Source: JAPKZH01 sp963715635 (GTDB taxonomy: Bacteria > Acidobacteriota > Aminicenantia > Aminicenantales > UBA4085). Taken from it: a stretch of 64,000 bases of DNA. A program made the translations under genes and the position numbers. The notes below the pieces were generated by a model, which saw nothing but the letters and a program-made list of their open reading frames with translations, was not told the DNA's origin and made no database searches. This document shows, piece after piece, positions 52,701 through 61,009 of this stretch. Within the stretch, counting starts at the first letter, position 1. Each line of letters opens with the position of its first letter. The DNA lies in contig OY970261.1 of NCBI GenBank assembly GCA_963715635.1, positions 992,001 to 1,056,000 of the forward strand. Reading direction: 5' to 3'.

Positions 52701-52884
52701 CGGCACGCAGACTGTCCGGTGCACGCTCACACCCCATGAGATATCGATGAAAGTGCTCGATTTCTATGGCGGGTCGGGCGGGCCGAAGGAGTGGTCGGTC
52801 CTCGGGTTTCATTACGGCGCCGGCCGGCTCATTAAGACCGGCGGAGTGGTAAAGGGCGTCGTGAGATTAAAGCTCGCCGGCTAG
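49737..52884 (+). pseudogene. GH2 beta-galactosidase-like gene with two nonsense codons and a frameshift
   Basis: An exported GH2 enzyme. An N-terminal signal region (KMATIMLLALLAAAGLGSVQ) is followed by a sugar-binding domain (LRADGIYSKCEAWLNGIRIG), an immunoglobulin-like domain and the TIM barrel with VYWSMCNES (acid/base Glu) and PVFMDECQTVF (likely nucleophile Glu). The main frame stops at TAG 52176, in ISGELM. Translation past it reads GLASNTQVLLKGPGLHVL, meets a second TAG at 52248-52250, continues AGNDPAGWKLTGETHGEG, and after RLRLE changes frame (extra C near 52317) into GTFGKEWKGGYEVRLDQ, ending at 52884. The tail is the family's C-terminal beta domain, so the enzyme has lost about 230 residues. 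Confidence 0.85.
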
Positions 52885-52948
52885 GGAAAAATCGCGGCGT
52901 CGCCCTTCGCGACAATTTCTTTGTTTTTGCAACGACTCTCCACAATCC

Positions 52949-54127
52949 TCAATTCTTTTCGACAATTCTGTATTCGTGGACACACGCTTCATTCTGCGAA
53001 TCGATAAGATAAATCCGGTCATCGTAAATGGAAATATTGTTAAACCTGACATTCGGAAAAGGAACCTTAAATAGTAGAATACCGCTAGAATCAAACACGT
53101 CGAATTCATAGCATTGGGTTAAATTTTCTTCGTTATCAAACCCCCCGAACTTATTTGGCTGTTTAAGAAAAGTTAAAACCCATATCCTGTTTTTTTGATC
53201 CAAACAAATTCCTTTCGTTACGGATGTAACTGAAGGCCAAAGAAATTCTCTTTCCAGCGGACCGCTCTTAAATAATACAGCCTTCAGCTCATTTTTTAAC
53301 TTATACGGAAGATATCTGTCAGCAGAAAAAATCATTTTGCCGTCTTGTGAATATTTGTCGATTTTATTTTGAAAGGCGTAGGCTACAAATATATTGTCAT
53401 TGGTATCATTCGTAAAATAAGCGATATTGGCGTTTAACGTCAATTTCGGATCATCATAATGTTTGACAGCGCCGAAAGAACGGATAATCGTTCCTGTTTT
53501 ATCATAAACCGATAACAATTTATGTTCCCCTGAATCTTCCCACGTCGAAGTATCGCTCGGCAGAACCACGCGTAATCCGGAGAGGACTGCCATCCCGGAT
53601 GTTCTATATTGTGCGCTGATACTGCTGCCCCCAGTTCTTACTTTTTTGGGTTTGAAGCTGCCTTCATATCTCCCGTCAAGTAAGAACCAAGAGATTTTAT
53701 TATCTGCAACATATAACTTATTCCTTTTTATATTCAGTCTTAAAAAAAACGGTGAAATAAAATCCCCGGGCCCCTGACCTTTTTGTCCAAAAGATGAAAT
53801 AAACTCATGATCCTTGTTATACCGCTTCACGGTGCAGCCGTTCCCTTCAAGAATAAGAATGTCCCTGTTTGAAAGCCGGGCAGCATCTACCGGATCATAT
53901 AAAATATCTTTTTCAGCTTCACTTTCCAATTCACCGATTTTTCCGATGAGTTCCAGTTTCACACCAGAAGTATCTCCAAGTTGAGGGGAATGATTATGGA
54001 CATACTTAACGCCATCGATGACTTCGACCGTAAATAATGAGGTATCAATTGATCAATGATTGCAGCATACTATCAACAAAATTGAGATCACAGCGGCAAT
54101 TGGAAATACAAAGATCAAGCGTTTCAT
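52949..54127 (-). pseudogene. six-bladed beta-propeller lipoprotein with an early TGA
   Basis: The downstream frame (52949-53962) encodes repeated beta-propeller blades (ILILEGNGCTVKRYN, KLYVADNKISWFLLDG, GICLDQKNRIWVLTF, ISIYDDRIYLIDSQNE), as in NHL/6-bladed-propeller proteins. It lacks a signal. Reading upstream in the same frame reaches ATG 54127: KRLIFVFPIAAVISILLIVC with lipobox-like Cys residues, then a TGA at 54053-54055, then SIDTSLFTVEVIDGVKYVH leading into the propeller. So one nonsense codon separates the lipoprotein signal from the mature protein. A promoter-like sequence stands at 54155-54182. Confidence 0.8.
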
Positions 54128-54154
54128 ATCATATTCCTCGTAACTGACACGTCC

Positions 54155-54182
54155 ATTTTAATAAATCTACAAATCTAATCAA
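54155..54182 (-). promoter_or_regulatory. candidate promoter for the propeller lipoprotein gene
   Basis: On the minus strand: TTGATT (54182-54177), 16-base spacer, TAAAAT (54160-54155), 27 bases upstream of the lipoprotein ATG at 54127. Its presence supports ATG 54127 as the ancestral start. Confidence 0.5.
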
Positions 54183-54348
54183 GACATATTCCTTTTCCTG
54201 CTATTGACATAGATCCACACCCGGGTTTATCATTTTTTCGTGAGGGCGGGTGTTGTTTCCGAGCTTATCGTGAGGCAAAGTCGCACAACGCAAAAAAGCA
54301 ATTTCTTTTCCCTTTTAATGGCTTCGAATATTACATCAGTGAAATAAA

Positions 54349-54705
54349 ATGATGAAAATAAAGTCCCCTGGATTAAAGAAGGAAATATCGTTCGGCTTTG
54401 AGCTCATTTTATGGATAGTCACGGCATGGCTGCTCTACCCCCTTATCATTCTCGACTCTGTAAATATGGAGAACGCAAAAGAATATTTCTATCGGTCTGC
54501 TGCTGGAATCACAATCATGATTATTTTTTTTGGCAAAACTATCACTGATCTATTATTTCCTCAGGTGAGCTCTAAAAAAATGCCCCTTTTTGATACAATA
54601 TTTCTTACTGGATATTCTATTCTCTTGGCGGGGGGAATTATTTTTATGTTTGTGAGGATGGTCCTCTTATATCTGAAAAGTAGAAAAAGTGGATTCTTGT
54701 TTTGA
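54349..54705 (+). CDS. small multi-helix membrane protein
   Basis: A 118-residue protein with three to four hydrophobic helices (FELILWIVTAWLLYPLIIL, AAGITIMIIFFGKTITDLLF, TGYSILLAGGIIFMFVRMVL) and a basic tail. No family recognised. It is AT-richer than its surroundings, like the neighbouring propeller gene, and may belong with it to a laterally acquired patch; that is inference. Confidence 0.55.
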   Translation: MMKIKSPGLKKEISFGFELILWIVTAWLLYPLIILDSVNMENAKEYFYRSAAGITIMIIFFGKTITDLLFPQVSSKKMPLFDTIFLTGYSILLAGGIIFMFVRMVLLYLKSRKSGFLF

Positions 54706-54784
54706 GTAAGCAATTAAGCAAGGGTCTGCCGGGTTAGCGCAGGAAGGGTCTCAAGAGGGGGCATCGAGCGTTCTGGTAGGAAGG

Positions 54785-54926
54785 TTACCTGAAGCGGTAT
54801 CCGTCGACGGCGCGAAGAGAGGCCAGAATATTCTCCCAGGGCACCTCGGGCTCGAGCACGTGCGTCGGGCAGGGGAAGAAGCCGGTCGGGTTCAAAAACC
54901 GCCAGGGTCCGCTCGCGCGAAGTCAT
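54785..54926 (-). pseudogene. uroporphyrinogen-decarboxylase-family remnant
   Basis: The start reads MTSRERTLAVFEPDR, like the N-terminus of URO-D/methyltransferase-family proteins (TSRERxLA). After about 16 codons a second frame gives CPTHVLEPEVPWENILASL then RAVDGYRFR and a stop at 54785, like the C-terminal end of the same family. The roughly 300 residues in between are missing. So the gene has lost its middle by deletion with a frame change. It starts 5 bases after the PfkB stop and was probably the next gene of that operon. Confidence 0.6.
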
Positions 54927-54931
54927 TTCCT

Positions 54932-55843
54932 CTATTCCTCGATCAGACGACGCACTTGCTCGAAGGAGATAATGCCGCGATGGCTGATCTGCGTCGTGCA
55001 GAGAGCGCCCGCAGCGTTGCCCAGCCGGACCGACTCGTCGAGCGGCCGTCCGAGGCTTACGCCCAACAAAAATCCCGCCGCAAATGCGTCGCCAGCGCAG
55101 GTCGTGTCCCTGACCTTGACACGATATGCAGGAAATTCCGCGACACTATCTTTCGTGGCCAGCATGGCACCCCGCTCTCCGCGCTTGACCGCCACGGCCT
55201 TCGGCCCGCGCCCCAGCAATTCCCGCGCCGCCTCTCGCGGATTGTCCTTTCCGCTCAGCATGGTTGCCTCTTCCTCGTTTGTGATAAGGTAGTCGATTTT
55301 CGGGAGGGCACCCTGAAGTTTCCGCATCCAGTTGCCGTAGATATCCCAATCCGTATCAAGCGACGTGATGCAGCCGAACGATTTCGCCCGGCCCATGAGC
55401 TCGGCCAGGTCGAGGTTCAGCATCTTCATCGCGCCGCCGAGGTGGATGATGCCGGCCGTCCTTAGGATGCCGTCAGCCACGTGATGGTTGGCCAGCTTTT
55501 CGCACCCTCCGGCCCGGTAATAAAACGAGCGCTCGCCTTTGCCGTCGATCAAGACAATTGCCACGGACGTCGGTAATTGGGCCTCCCGCCAAACAGCCTC
55601 GACGTTGACGCCGGCCCGCTTGAGGTCGGCGAGGGCCGCGTCGCCGAAAGAATCCTGGCCGATGAGCGCAACCAGCCTCACCTCGGCGCCAAGCTTGGCC
55701 AGGACCGCGGCTGTGTTTGCTGCACAGCCTCCCGAAATAAGGTTCAGATCCTCGACCGGCTCCGTCCTGCCGGGATAGGGAAGCTTTTCGACCGGCCGCA
55801 CGACGATGTCTGCGACGAGTTGTCCGACACACAGGATCGACAT
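54932..55843 (-). CDS. PfkB-family carbohydrate kinase
   Basis: A 303-residue ribokinase-type sugar kinase. N-terminal LCVGQLVADIVVRPVEKLPY, substrate region LISGGCAANTAAVLAKLGAE, and the C-terminal PfkB signature with the anion-hole loop DTTCAGDAFAAGFLLG (catalytic Asp). Full length. It lies 79 bases after the GH37/63-like gene in the same direction and just before a URO-D remnant. A sugar or sugar acid released by the hydrolase could be its substrate; that is inference. Confidence 0.93.
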   Translation of the reverse strand: MSILCVGQLVADIVVRPVEKLPYPGRTEPVEDLNLISGGCAANTAAVLAKLGAEVRLVALIGQDSFGDAALADLKRAGVNVEAVWREAQLPTSVAIVLIDGKGERSFYYRAGGCEKLANHHVADGILRTAGIIHLGGAMKMLNLDLAELMGRAKSFGCITSLDTDWDIYGNWMRKLQGALPKIDYLITNEEEATMLSGKDNPREAARELLGRGPKAVAVKRGERGAMLATKDSVAEFPAYRVKVRDTTCAGDAFAAGFLLGVSLGRPLDESVRLGNAAGALCTTQISHRGIISFEQVRRLIEE

Positions 55844-55922
55844 GCTATCCTCTATTTTACACTATCTTACGTGGGAATTTTAGGTGGGGACATACCCGCG
55901 CCCCGATCGCCGTCCGTCGTTT

Positions 55923-57110
55923 CTATTCGCGCCAGAGCGCCTGCCCGGGATCGGGTTTGAACACTTTGGACCGGGCTTCCTCGATCATCTGGGCAACAAG
56001 CAGATTCCAACTGATGAAATCGGGCGCGGCCAGCGGGGCGGCCGTTTCGGCGTGGTAGTTTTCGTGCATCATCCCATTGCGTGCGAGATCGTCTATGCAT
56101 AACTGGGTAACCCGTTCCGCCACATCAAGGGCCGCCTCGGGATAGCCATAATGGAGGAGTGCGTGCATAAACATCCAGTTTGCGTGCGGCCAGATAGGGC
56201 CTTGCCAGTTGGAATATGGCTTGATGACGTTTTCATTGTTGTACAGGGGCTCATCCGCGGCGAGCGATCGGATTCCGTGAGGCGACCACAGCTTCTGCGG
56301 ATTAAGCACATAGCGCTCGATCATCATCCGGGCTTTTTCAGGCGAGGCCAGGCGGGCCCATAATGGAACTTGGTTGCTGTAGGTGATGCAACGCAGGCGC
56401 GTTTTTTCGATGCAGTCGTAGCTGTAATAGGTCTGGTCGATGGGATCCCAGAGGTGAGCGTTGATCGCATCCCTCAGGCGATTGGCCCGGCCGCGGAATA
56501 CTTCGGCGTCTTTGCGCTTTCCGGTTTTTTCTGCGATGAGCGCCGTGGCCCGATAATCGAGAACCTGAAAGGCATTGACGTCGGCGCCGGCGACGCTATT
56601 GTGATAGCGACGGACGAGGGCTGGGTTGTTGTCGGCACCGGACTCCAGGCTGTCCCACCATTTAACGAGTCCAGTTTCTGGATCGCTCATCTTGCGCTCG
56701 CGATAGGTGACGCACGATTGGATTTTTTCCCAAACCGGTCTGACCCAATCGAAGTCGCCGAGCGCCGTAGAGGCGTAATAGGCCGCCTGTCCCATGAGCG
56801 GCTTGATGTGATAGAGCCTTGCGTCGCGGCCCGCCCAGGGCCGGATTCCACCCGGCGTCTGTCCGTCGGGCTCCGTGTAATGAAGGAAGTTCAGGCACCA
56901 GTTCTTGAGGTAGATCCCGCTGGAGGGATCTTCGGAAATCAAGTGGAGGCCGACGAAAAACGCGTCCCAGTCCCACAGCTCTTCGTAGACGCCGTTCGGT
57001 ACGATGTAATCGTAGGGGAGGGCGCCGTTGGCCCGGCGGATGACGCGCGTCCCCAACGAGCCGATTTCGGATTTCGCCGCAGCGGCCAGGGAGTCATATG
57101 ATTTCAGCAT
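55923..57110 (-). CDS. GH37/GH63-like six-hairpin glycosidase
   Basis: A 395-residue (alpha/alpha)6-barrel hydrolase without signal peptide. Motifs: YEELWDWDAFFVGLHLIS (catalytic acid region, like the WDxxF of trehalase and GH63), TPGGIRPWAGRDARLYHIKP, AGADVNAFQVLDYRATAL, KLWSPHGIRSLAADEP and SNWQGPIWPHANWMFMHA (base region). The size fits bacterial GH63 enzymes such as mannosyl- or glucosylglycerate hydrolases, or a cytosolic trehalase. The specificity is not assignable. Confidence 0.85.
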   Translation of the reverse strand: MLKSYDSLAAAAKSEIGSLGTRVIRRANGALPYDYIVPNGVYEELWDWDAFFVGLHLISEDPSSGIYLKNWCLNFLHYTEPDGQTPGGIRPWAGRDARLYHIKPLMGQAAYYASTALGDFDWVRPVWEKIQSCVTYRERKMSDPETGLVKWWDSLESGADNNPALVRRYHNSVAGADVNAFQVLDYRATALIAEKTGKRKDAEVFRGRANRLRDAINAHLWDPIDQTYYSYDCIEKTRLRCITYSNQVPLWARLASPEKARMMIERYVLNPQKLWSPHGIRSLAADEPLYNNENVIKPYSNWQGPIWPHANWMFMHALLHYGYPEAALDVAERVTQLCIDDLARNGMMHENYHAETAAPLAAPDFISWNLLVAQMIEEARSKVFKPDPGQALWRE

Positions 57111-57239
57111 ACCCGCATATTTTACCTGAAATTTCCCAAAAAAGAGATGTCCTTGGCTTTATGAGATTTATGAAATCCTGGGACAATTATAGCTAGCTTG
57201 GAGATGATTAAGCATAAAAGCAGACAGGACGAGAAGTGA

Positions 57240-57542
57240 GTTTTCTTCGAGGCCTGGGCGATGCCGGTGGGGGACTCGCCGGTGAAGATCAGCCGCGGGG
57301 ACATTTCCCTCTCCTTTCCCGACGACACGCGCATTAACCTCCCGGACCAGAAGACTCTCACCGGGAGCCTGCTCAACGTCCGCCGTGTGCTCGGGGTGGG
57401 GGAGGCGTCCCGCGACGCCGCCCGCGGCGACCTCTTTTTCGAGAACCCGAAAGGGAAGTGGGAGAGTGGAACCTACACCCTCGAGATCAAGAATAAGGGC
57501 ATAGACGTCAAGATCCCCATTTCTTTAGGCGTTGTGGAGTAG
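57240..57542 (+). pseudogene. orphan C-terminal fragment of an unidentified protein
   Basis: An open stretch of about 100 codons after a TGA at 57237, without a good start or ribosome site before ATG 57261. It encodes PVGDSPVKISRGDISLSFPD, TLTGSLLNVRRVLGVGEAS and a beta-rich end (ESGTYTLEIKNKGIDVKIPI). GC content is clearly higher than in the AT-rich 120 bases before it. It looks like the end of a secreted beta-domain protein whose front is gone. No family recognised. Confidence 0.4.
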
Positions 57543-57600
57543 ACGGAGCGGATGGGCTGAGGGAAAGAAGTTTTATTGTTTGTGGTTATCGGGACTGTCA

Positions 57601-58449
57601 CTATTTCTTGATCTTTTTAAGCTGGATTGTGGCTGTTTCGATAGCCCTTTTCGTTTCGAGATTTTCCGGATCGAATATCAATATATCCTGCCAGATCGCA
57701 ATGGCCTCAACGAGCTTTTCTTTTCTGTAGAGCGCTAGCGCTTTTTTGTTGAGCTCCGTCCGGCAATTTTTGATTCCCTCATCCAAAGATTTTTCGGAGA
57801 ACGAGAGAGAGGCTTGAAGTTTATCGAACAATTTGAAATTTTTCGATAGGCTGGAATACGCTCGTCCGGCGGAGATAAAATTCTCTTTCGATAATGCTCC
57901 GTCTCCGGTCCGCTTGATTTCTTCAAGGAGAGCGATGAAGCTGGCTGTCCACTCCCCATCATCGGGATTTTCCAGATACCGGGTTTTATAGATCTCAACT
58001 GCCTTGTCGAAATCGCCGGCCTCAAAAGCTTGCCGGGCCTGTGTCTCGCTCACCCTGTTTCTCGAATCTCTCAGCCGCATGTTCAACCATTCATGGCTGA
58101 AAGGAAGAGACTTCTCGAATTTTTGGATACGAGGCCAGTTTTTTGCGAGAAGGAAATAGATGCTTATCGCCGACGGATAGTCCTTTGTCTCAAAAAATCT
58201 TTCGGCGGAGTTTTTGATCTCCAGAAGAATCTTAACGTAATTATCCAGGACAGCCTGTGCCTCCGGATATTTTTCATACGTCGCTTGACAAGTATCAATC
58301 GCTTTCTGGAAATTTCCAGCCTGGAGGTATTGTTGGGATCGAAAGATGAGCGGGTAGAAAGACACCTTTCTATGAGACACACACGACGTCAGGAGTATCC
58401 CGGCTAGAATCCACGACAAGCCAAATGTCTTTCCAATCAAGCTTCTCAT
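57601..58449 (-). CDS. TPR-like lipoprotein coupled to an HD-GYP gene
   Basis: A 282-residue protein with signal FGLSWILAGILLTSCVSHR (lipobox Cys at about residue 23). The remainder is helical repeats of TPR type (SQQYLQAGNFQKAIDTCQAT, ARQAFEAGDFDKAVEIYKTR, LYRKEKLVEAIAIWQDILIF). Its ATG overlaps the stop of the HD-GYP gene (ATGA at 58446-58449), so translation is coupled. It may sense or present an envelope signal to the kinase-like HAMP/HD-GYP protein; inference only. Confidence 0.75.
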   Translation of the reverse strand: MRSLIGKTFGLSWILAGILLTSCVSHRKVSFYPLIFRSQQYLQAGNFQKAIDTCQATYEKYPEAQAVLDNYVKILLEIKNSAERFFETKDYPSAISIYFLLAKNWPRIQKFEKSLPFSHEWLNMRLRDSRNRVSETQARQAFEAGDFDKAVEIYKTRYLENPDDGEWTASFIALLEEIKRTGDGALSKENFISAGRAYSSLSKNFKLFDKLQASLSFSEKSLDEGIKNCRTELNKKALALYRKEKLVEAIAIWQDILIFDPENLETKRAIETATIQLKKIKK

Positions 58450-59807
58450 GACTTATTTCCCTGGATGCCGGAAAGCGGCCCAAGTTTCAATTTTTCAAAA
58501 GACCTTAAGAACGCCTCCATCAAGTCTGGGCGAAATTGTTTTCCTGATAAAGCGATCATTTCTTTCATTGTTTTCTCGAAGGAATGGGCATCTCGGTAAG
58601 GCCTTTCTGACGTCATCGCATCAAAGACATCGGCGACAGACATGATTGCCGCAGGGAGGGGGATATGATCGCCGCTGAGTCCATCCGGATAACCCGTGCC
58701 ATCGTGCCATTCGTGATGATGCCGCACGGCCGGAATATACTTGACGAGAGACGACGCTTTGCTGAGGATATCCGTGCCGTATTCTGTGTGTCGCATCATC
58801 TCCTTTCGTTCGGAAGGCTCCAGCTTGCCCTTTTTCAAGAGTATGGAATCGGGAATTTTGATTTTTCCGACGTCGTGGATAAGACAGGCGACCTCGAGGT
58901 CATCAAGGTCGTTTTTGCCGAGTCCGATTTCTCTGCCAATCTGCACCGAGATTCTGGCCACTCGGGTCGAATGGCCGAGCGTGTAGTGATCTTTGGCTTC
59001 GATCGCAGCCGAAAGCACCCGGACTGTCGAGACATAGGCGTCTTCAAGATCGCCGGCGTATTTGCTCAGCGTATCTCGCTGGGCCGTGATCAGAGCCGTC
59101 ATCCCATTGAAGCTTTCGGTCAATTTCCCGAGTTCATCGCGTGAATAAATTCGTAACGGGTGACTCCTTTTCCCTTGCTTGAGTTCCTCGACCCCAGAGG
59201 AAAGTTCTTGAATAGGCTTGGTCAGATACGAGGAAAGAAGGGCGCTGCTGGTGATGCCCGCGAGGAGGATTAGGGCAAAAATCAAGACAATAGTTTTTTG
59301 GGTTTCCCTCTGGGCGCTGATGAGCATGAATTTGTTCACGCCCAGAATGACCGAACCGAGATTTTTTTTCATAAAGATAATCGGGCTTGTGATTTCAAAT
59401 AGATAGCCCCTTCGCCCGGAGATTTCTTTAATGAACGTCCCCTCGGCATCGCTGCGGATGGGCCGTCCTTCAGAGGGTTTGAATTGCTTCCCGGCTTTCT
59501 TGATATCACTATGGACCAGGATCTCATTTTGAGGACTGACAATCGCAATATACTCTATATCTGGATTGGAGCCCTTGATCTTCGAAATGATGGTGTCGAG
59601 GCCGAGGATATCCTGAGAGAGCGAGCTGAAGCCCGTCGCAGCGGCAATGCTCCTTCCCAAGGATTCGGAACGCTTGAGAACTTCGCTCAGGATCCGCTGG
59701 TTCATGATCCGGATTGTGACGAAGTAGAACGTCAGGGTTGTAGCCACAAGCAGCAAGAGGACAAATAAAGAGGCTTTGACCCGGATTTTTTTAAAAGAAA
59801 TAAGCAT
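58446..59807 (-). CDS. membrane HD-GYP phosphodiesterase with HAMP domain
   Basis: A 453-residue predicted c-di-GMP phosphodiesterase. Helix 1 (ASLFVLLLLVATTLTFYFV), a periplasmic sensor of about 130 residues (NPDIEYIAIVSPQNEILVHS, Cache-like), helix 2 (TIVLIFALILLAGITSSALL), a HAMP linker (PIQELSSGVEELKQGKRSHP), and an HD-GYP domain with HSTRVARISVQIGREIGLG, ACLIHDVGKIKIPDSI (HD), RHHHEWHDGTGYPDGLSG (GYP) and SVADVFDAMTSERPY. All signature residues are present. Confidence 0.94.
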   Translation of the reverse strand: MLISFKKIRVKASLFVLLLLVATTLTFYFVTIRIMNQRILSEVLKRSESLGRSIAAATGFSSLSQDILGLDTIISKIKGSNPDIEYIAIVSPQNEILVHSDIKKAGKQFKPSEGRPIRSDAEGTFIKEISGRRGYLFEITSPIIFMKKNLGSVILGVNKFMLISAQRETQKTIVLIFALILLAGITSSALLSSYLTKPIQELSSGVEELKQGKRSHPLRIYSRDELGKLTESFNGMTALITAQRDTLSKYAGDLEDAYVSTVRVLSAAIEAKDHYTLGHSTRVARISVQIGREIGLGKNDLDDLEVACLIHDVGKIKIPDSILLKKGKLEPSERKEMMRHTEYGTDILSKASSLVKYIPAVRHHHEWHDGTGYPDGLSGDHIPLPAAIMSVADVFDAMTSERPYRDAHSFEKTMKEMIALSGKQFRPDLMEAFLRSFEKLKLGPLSGIQGNKS

Positions 59808-59974
59808 CGTTTTTTTTAAGTGAAGAAAATGGGCAGTGCACAGGAGCTAGCATCATCGGGGTTCAAAAAATTGCCATGAAAATCACGGCACAAGCGTAGC
59901 AGAGTTAGGCCTTGTTTTCAATACGAGTGCTTTGAGGCGTGCAGGAACCCGACGCGCCGACCCCTCGTGTTGAT

Positions 59975-60003
59975 TTGACGCCTCCTATCAGCCAGGGTAT
60001 GAT
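59975..60003 (+). promoter_or_regulatory. candidate sigma70-type promoter for the creatininase gene
   Basis: TTGACG at 59975-59980, 17-base spacer, TATGAT at 59998-60003; 27 bases before the ATG at 60031. One of the best matches to consensus in the window. Confidence 0.75.
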
Positions 60004-60030
60004 TATTTCAAGGATTGAAGGAGCGGAATC

Positions 60031-60885
60031 ATGAGGCTCATAATAAAAAACAAAATGTTCGTAAAATGCAAGATCCCGATTATCTCTCTTTCGATATCTC
60101 TTGCTTTTGCTGTTCTTCCGATTATGCTTTCAGGCCAGCAGAAGCCGATTTCTGTCTATTTGGAGAATCTGACTTGGGTCGAGGCGGAAAAGATTTTAAA
60201 AAATTACGACGTTGTCCTAATCGGCCTCGGGGCAAGGACAAAAGAACACGGCCCGCATTTGCTTCTCAAAAACGACTATGTCCTGGCTGAATATCTTAAG
60301 GAAAGGGTGGCCCGGGAAATCCCTGTGGTCATTTTGCCCACGTTGGAGTATGGCTATTACCCGTCTTTTTTGGAGTATCCGGGATCCGTGTCGATCGGAC
60401 AGGAGACGTTCAAGAAAATGGTAATGGATATTTGTAAGTCCATGAGCGGCTATGGAATGCGGAAATTTTATGTCCTCAACACGGGTGTTTCTACGCTCGT
60501 GCCTTTAAAGGCGGCTGCCGAGGAATTGAGCAAGCTGGGCATCGTCCTTCGTTACCTCAATGTCTTGGATATTGATTCAAAGCTTCCCAAAGGGTTCCTG
60601 TCTCAAGAAGGAGGCACTCATGCCGATGAAGGAGAGACGTCCGAAATGCTTTATATCGCCCCCGAAATGGTCAAGATATCGAAAGCTGTCAAGGATTACG
60701 ATCCGCGGCCTGGCAGAAAAGGCTTGACGCGCGATCCCAAAGGCCAGGGCGTTTATAGCCCCACGGGAATTTGGGGAGATCCCACTTTGGCCACAAAAGA
60801 AAAGGGGCGGATCATTGTCGAGATGACGGTCAAAGAAATCGTCGGTCAGATTAAGCAACTCATGGATTTAAAGATCGAGAGATAA
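60031..60885 (+). CDS. exported creatininase-family amidohydrolase
   Basis: A 284-residue protein. An N-terminal hydrophobic signal (PIISLSISLAFAVLPIMLSG) ends near QQ. The creatininase fold follows with metal region IGLGARTKEHGPHLLLKNDY (E-H-G-P-H), LPTLEYGYYPSFLEYPGSVS, FYVLNTGVSTLVPLKAAAEE and GGTHADEGETSEMLYIAPEM, which has the family's HAxExETS pattern. ATG 60031 follows GAAGGAGCGG. An export signal is unusual for creatininases, which are mostly cytosolic. Substrate (amide in a cyclic or short molecule) unknown. Confidence 0.85.
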   Translation: MRLIIKNKMFVKCKIPIISLSISLAFAVLPIMLSGQQKPISVYLENLTWVEAEKILKNYDVVLIGLGARTKEHGPHLLLKNDYVLAEYLKERVAREIPVVILPTLEYGYYPSFLEYPGSVSIGQETFKKMVMDICKSMSGYGMRKFYVLNTGVSTLVPLKAAAEELSKLGIVLRYLNVLDIDSKLPKGFLSQEGGTHADEGETSEMLYIAPEMVKISKAVKDYDPRPGRKGLTRDPKGQGVYSPTGIWGDPTLATKEKGRIIVEMTVKEIVGQIKQLMDLKIER

Positions 60886-61009
60886 GAAGAAATTCATTAA
60901 AAAAACTAAATTCAATCCGGGAGAGAAAACCACGCCTCATGAGAAGACAACACCATCTGTCCCCGAGATTTTTTCTGATAGCCGAAATCTGTCTCCGAAA
61001 GACACCGCC

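Noticed and set aside
54053..54055. Selenocysteine at the in-frame TGA
   Set aside because: No redox motif around it and the position is just after a lipoprotein signal; no SECIS-like hairpin was evident.
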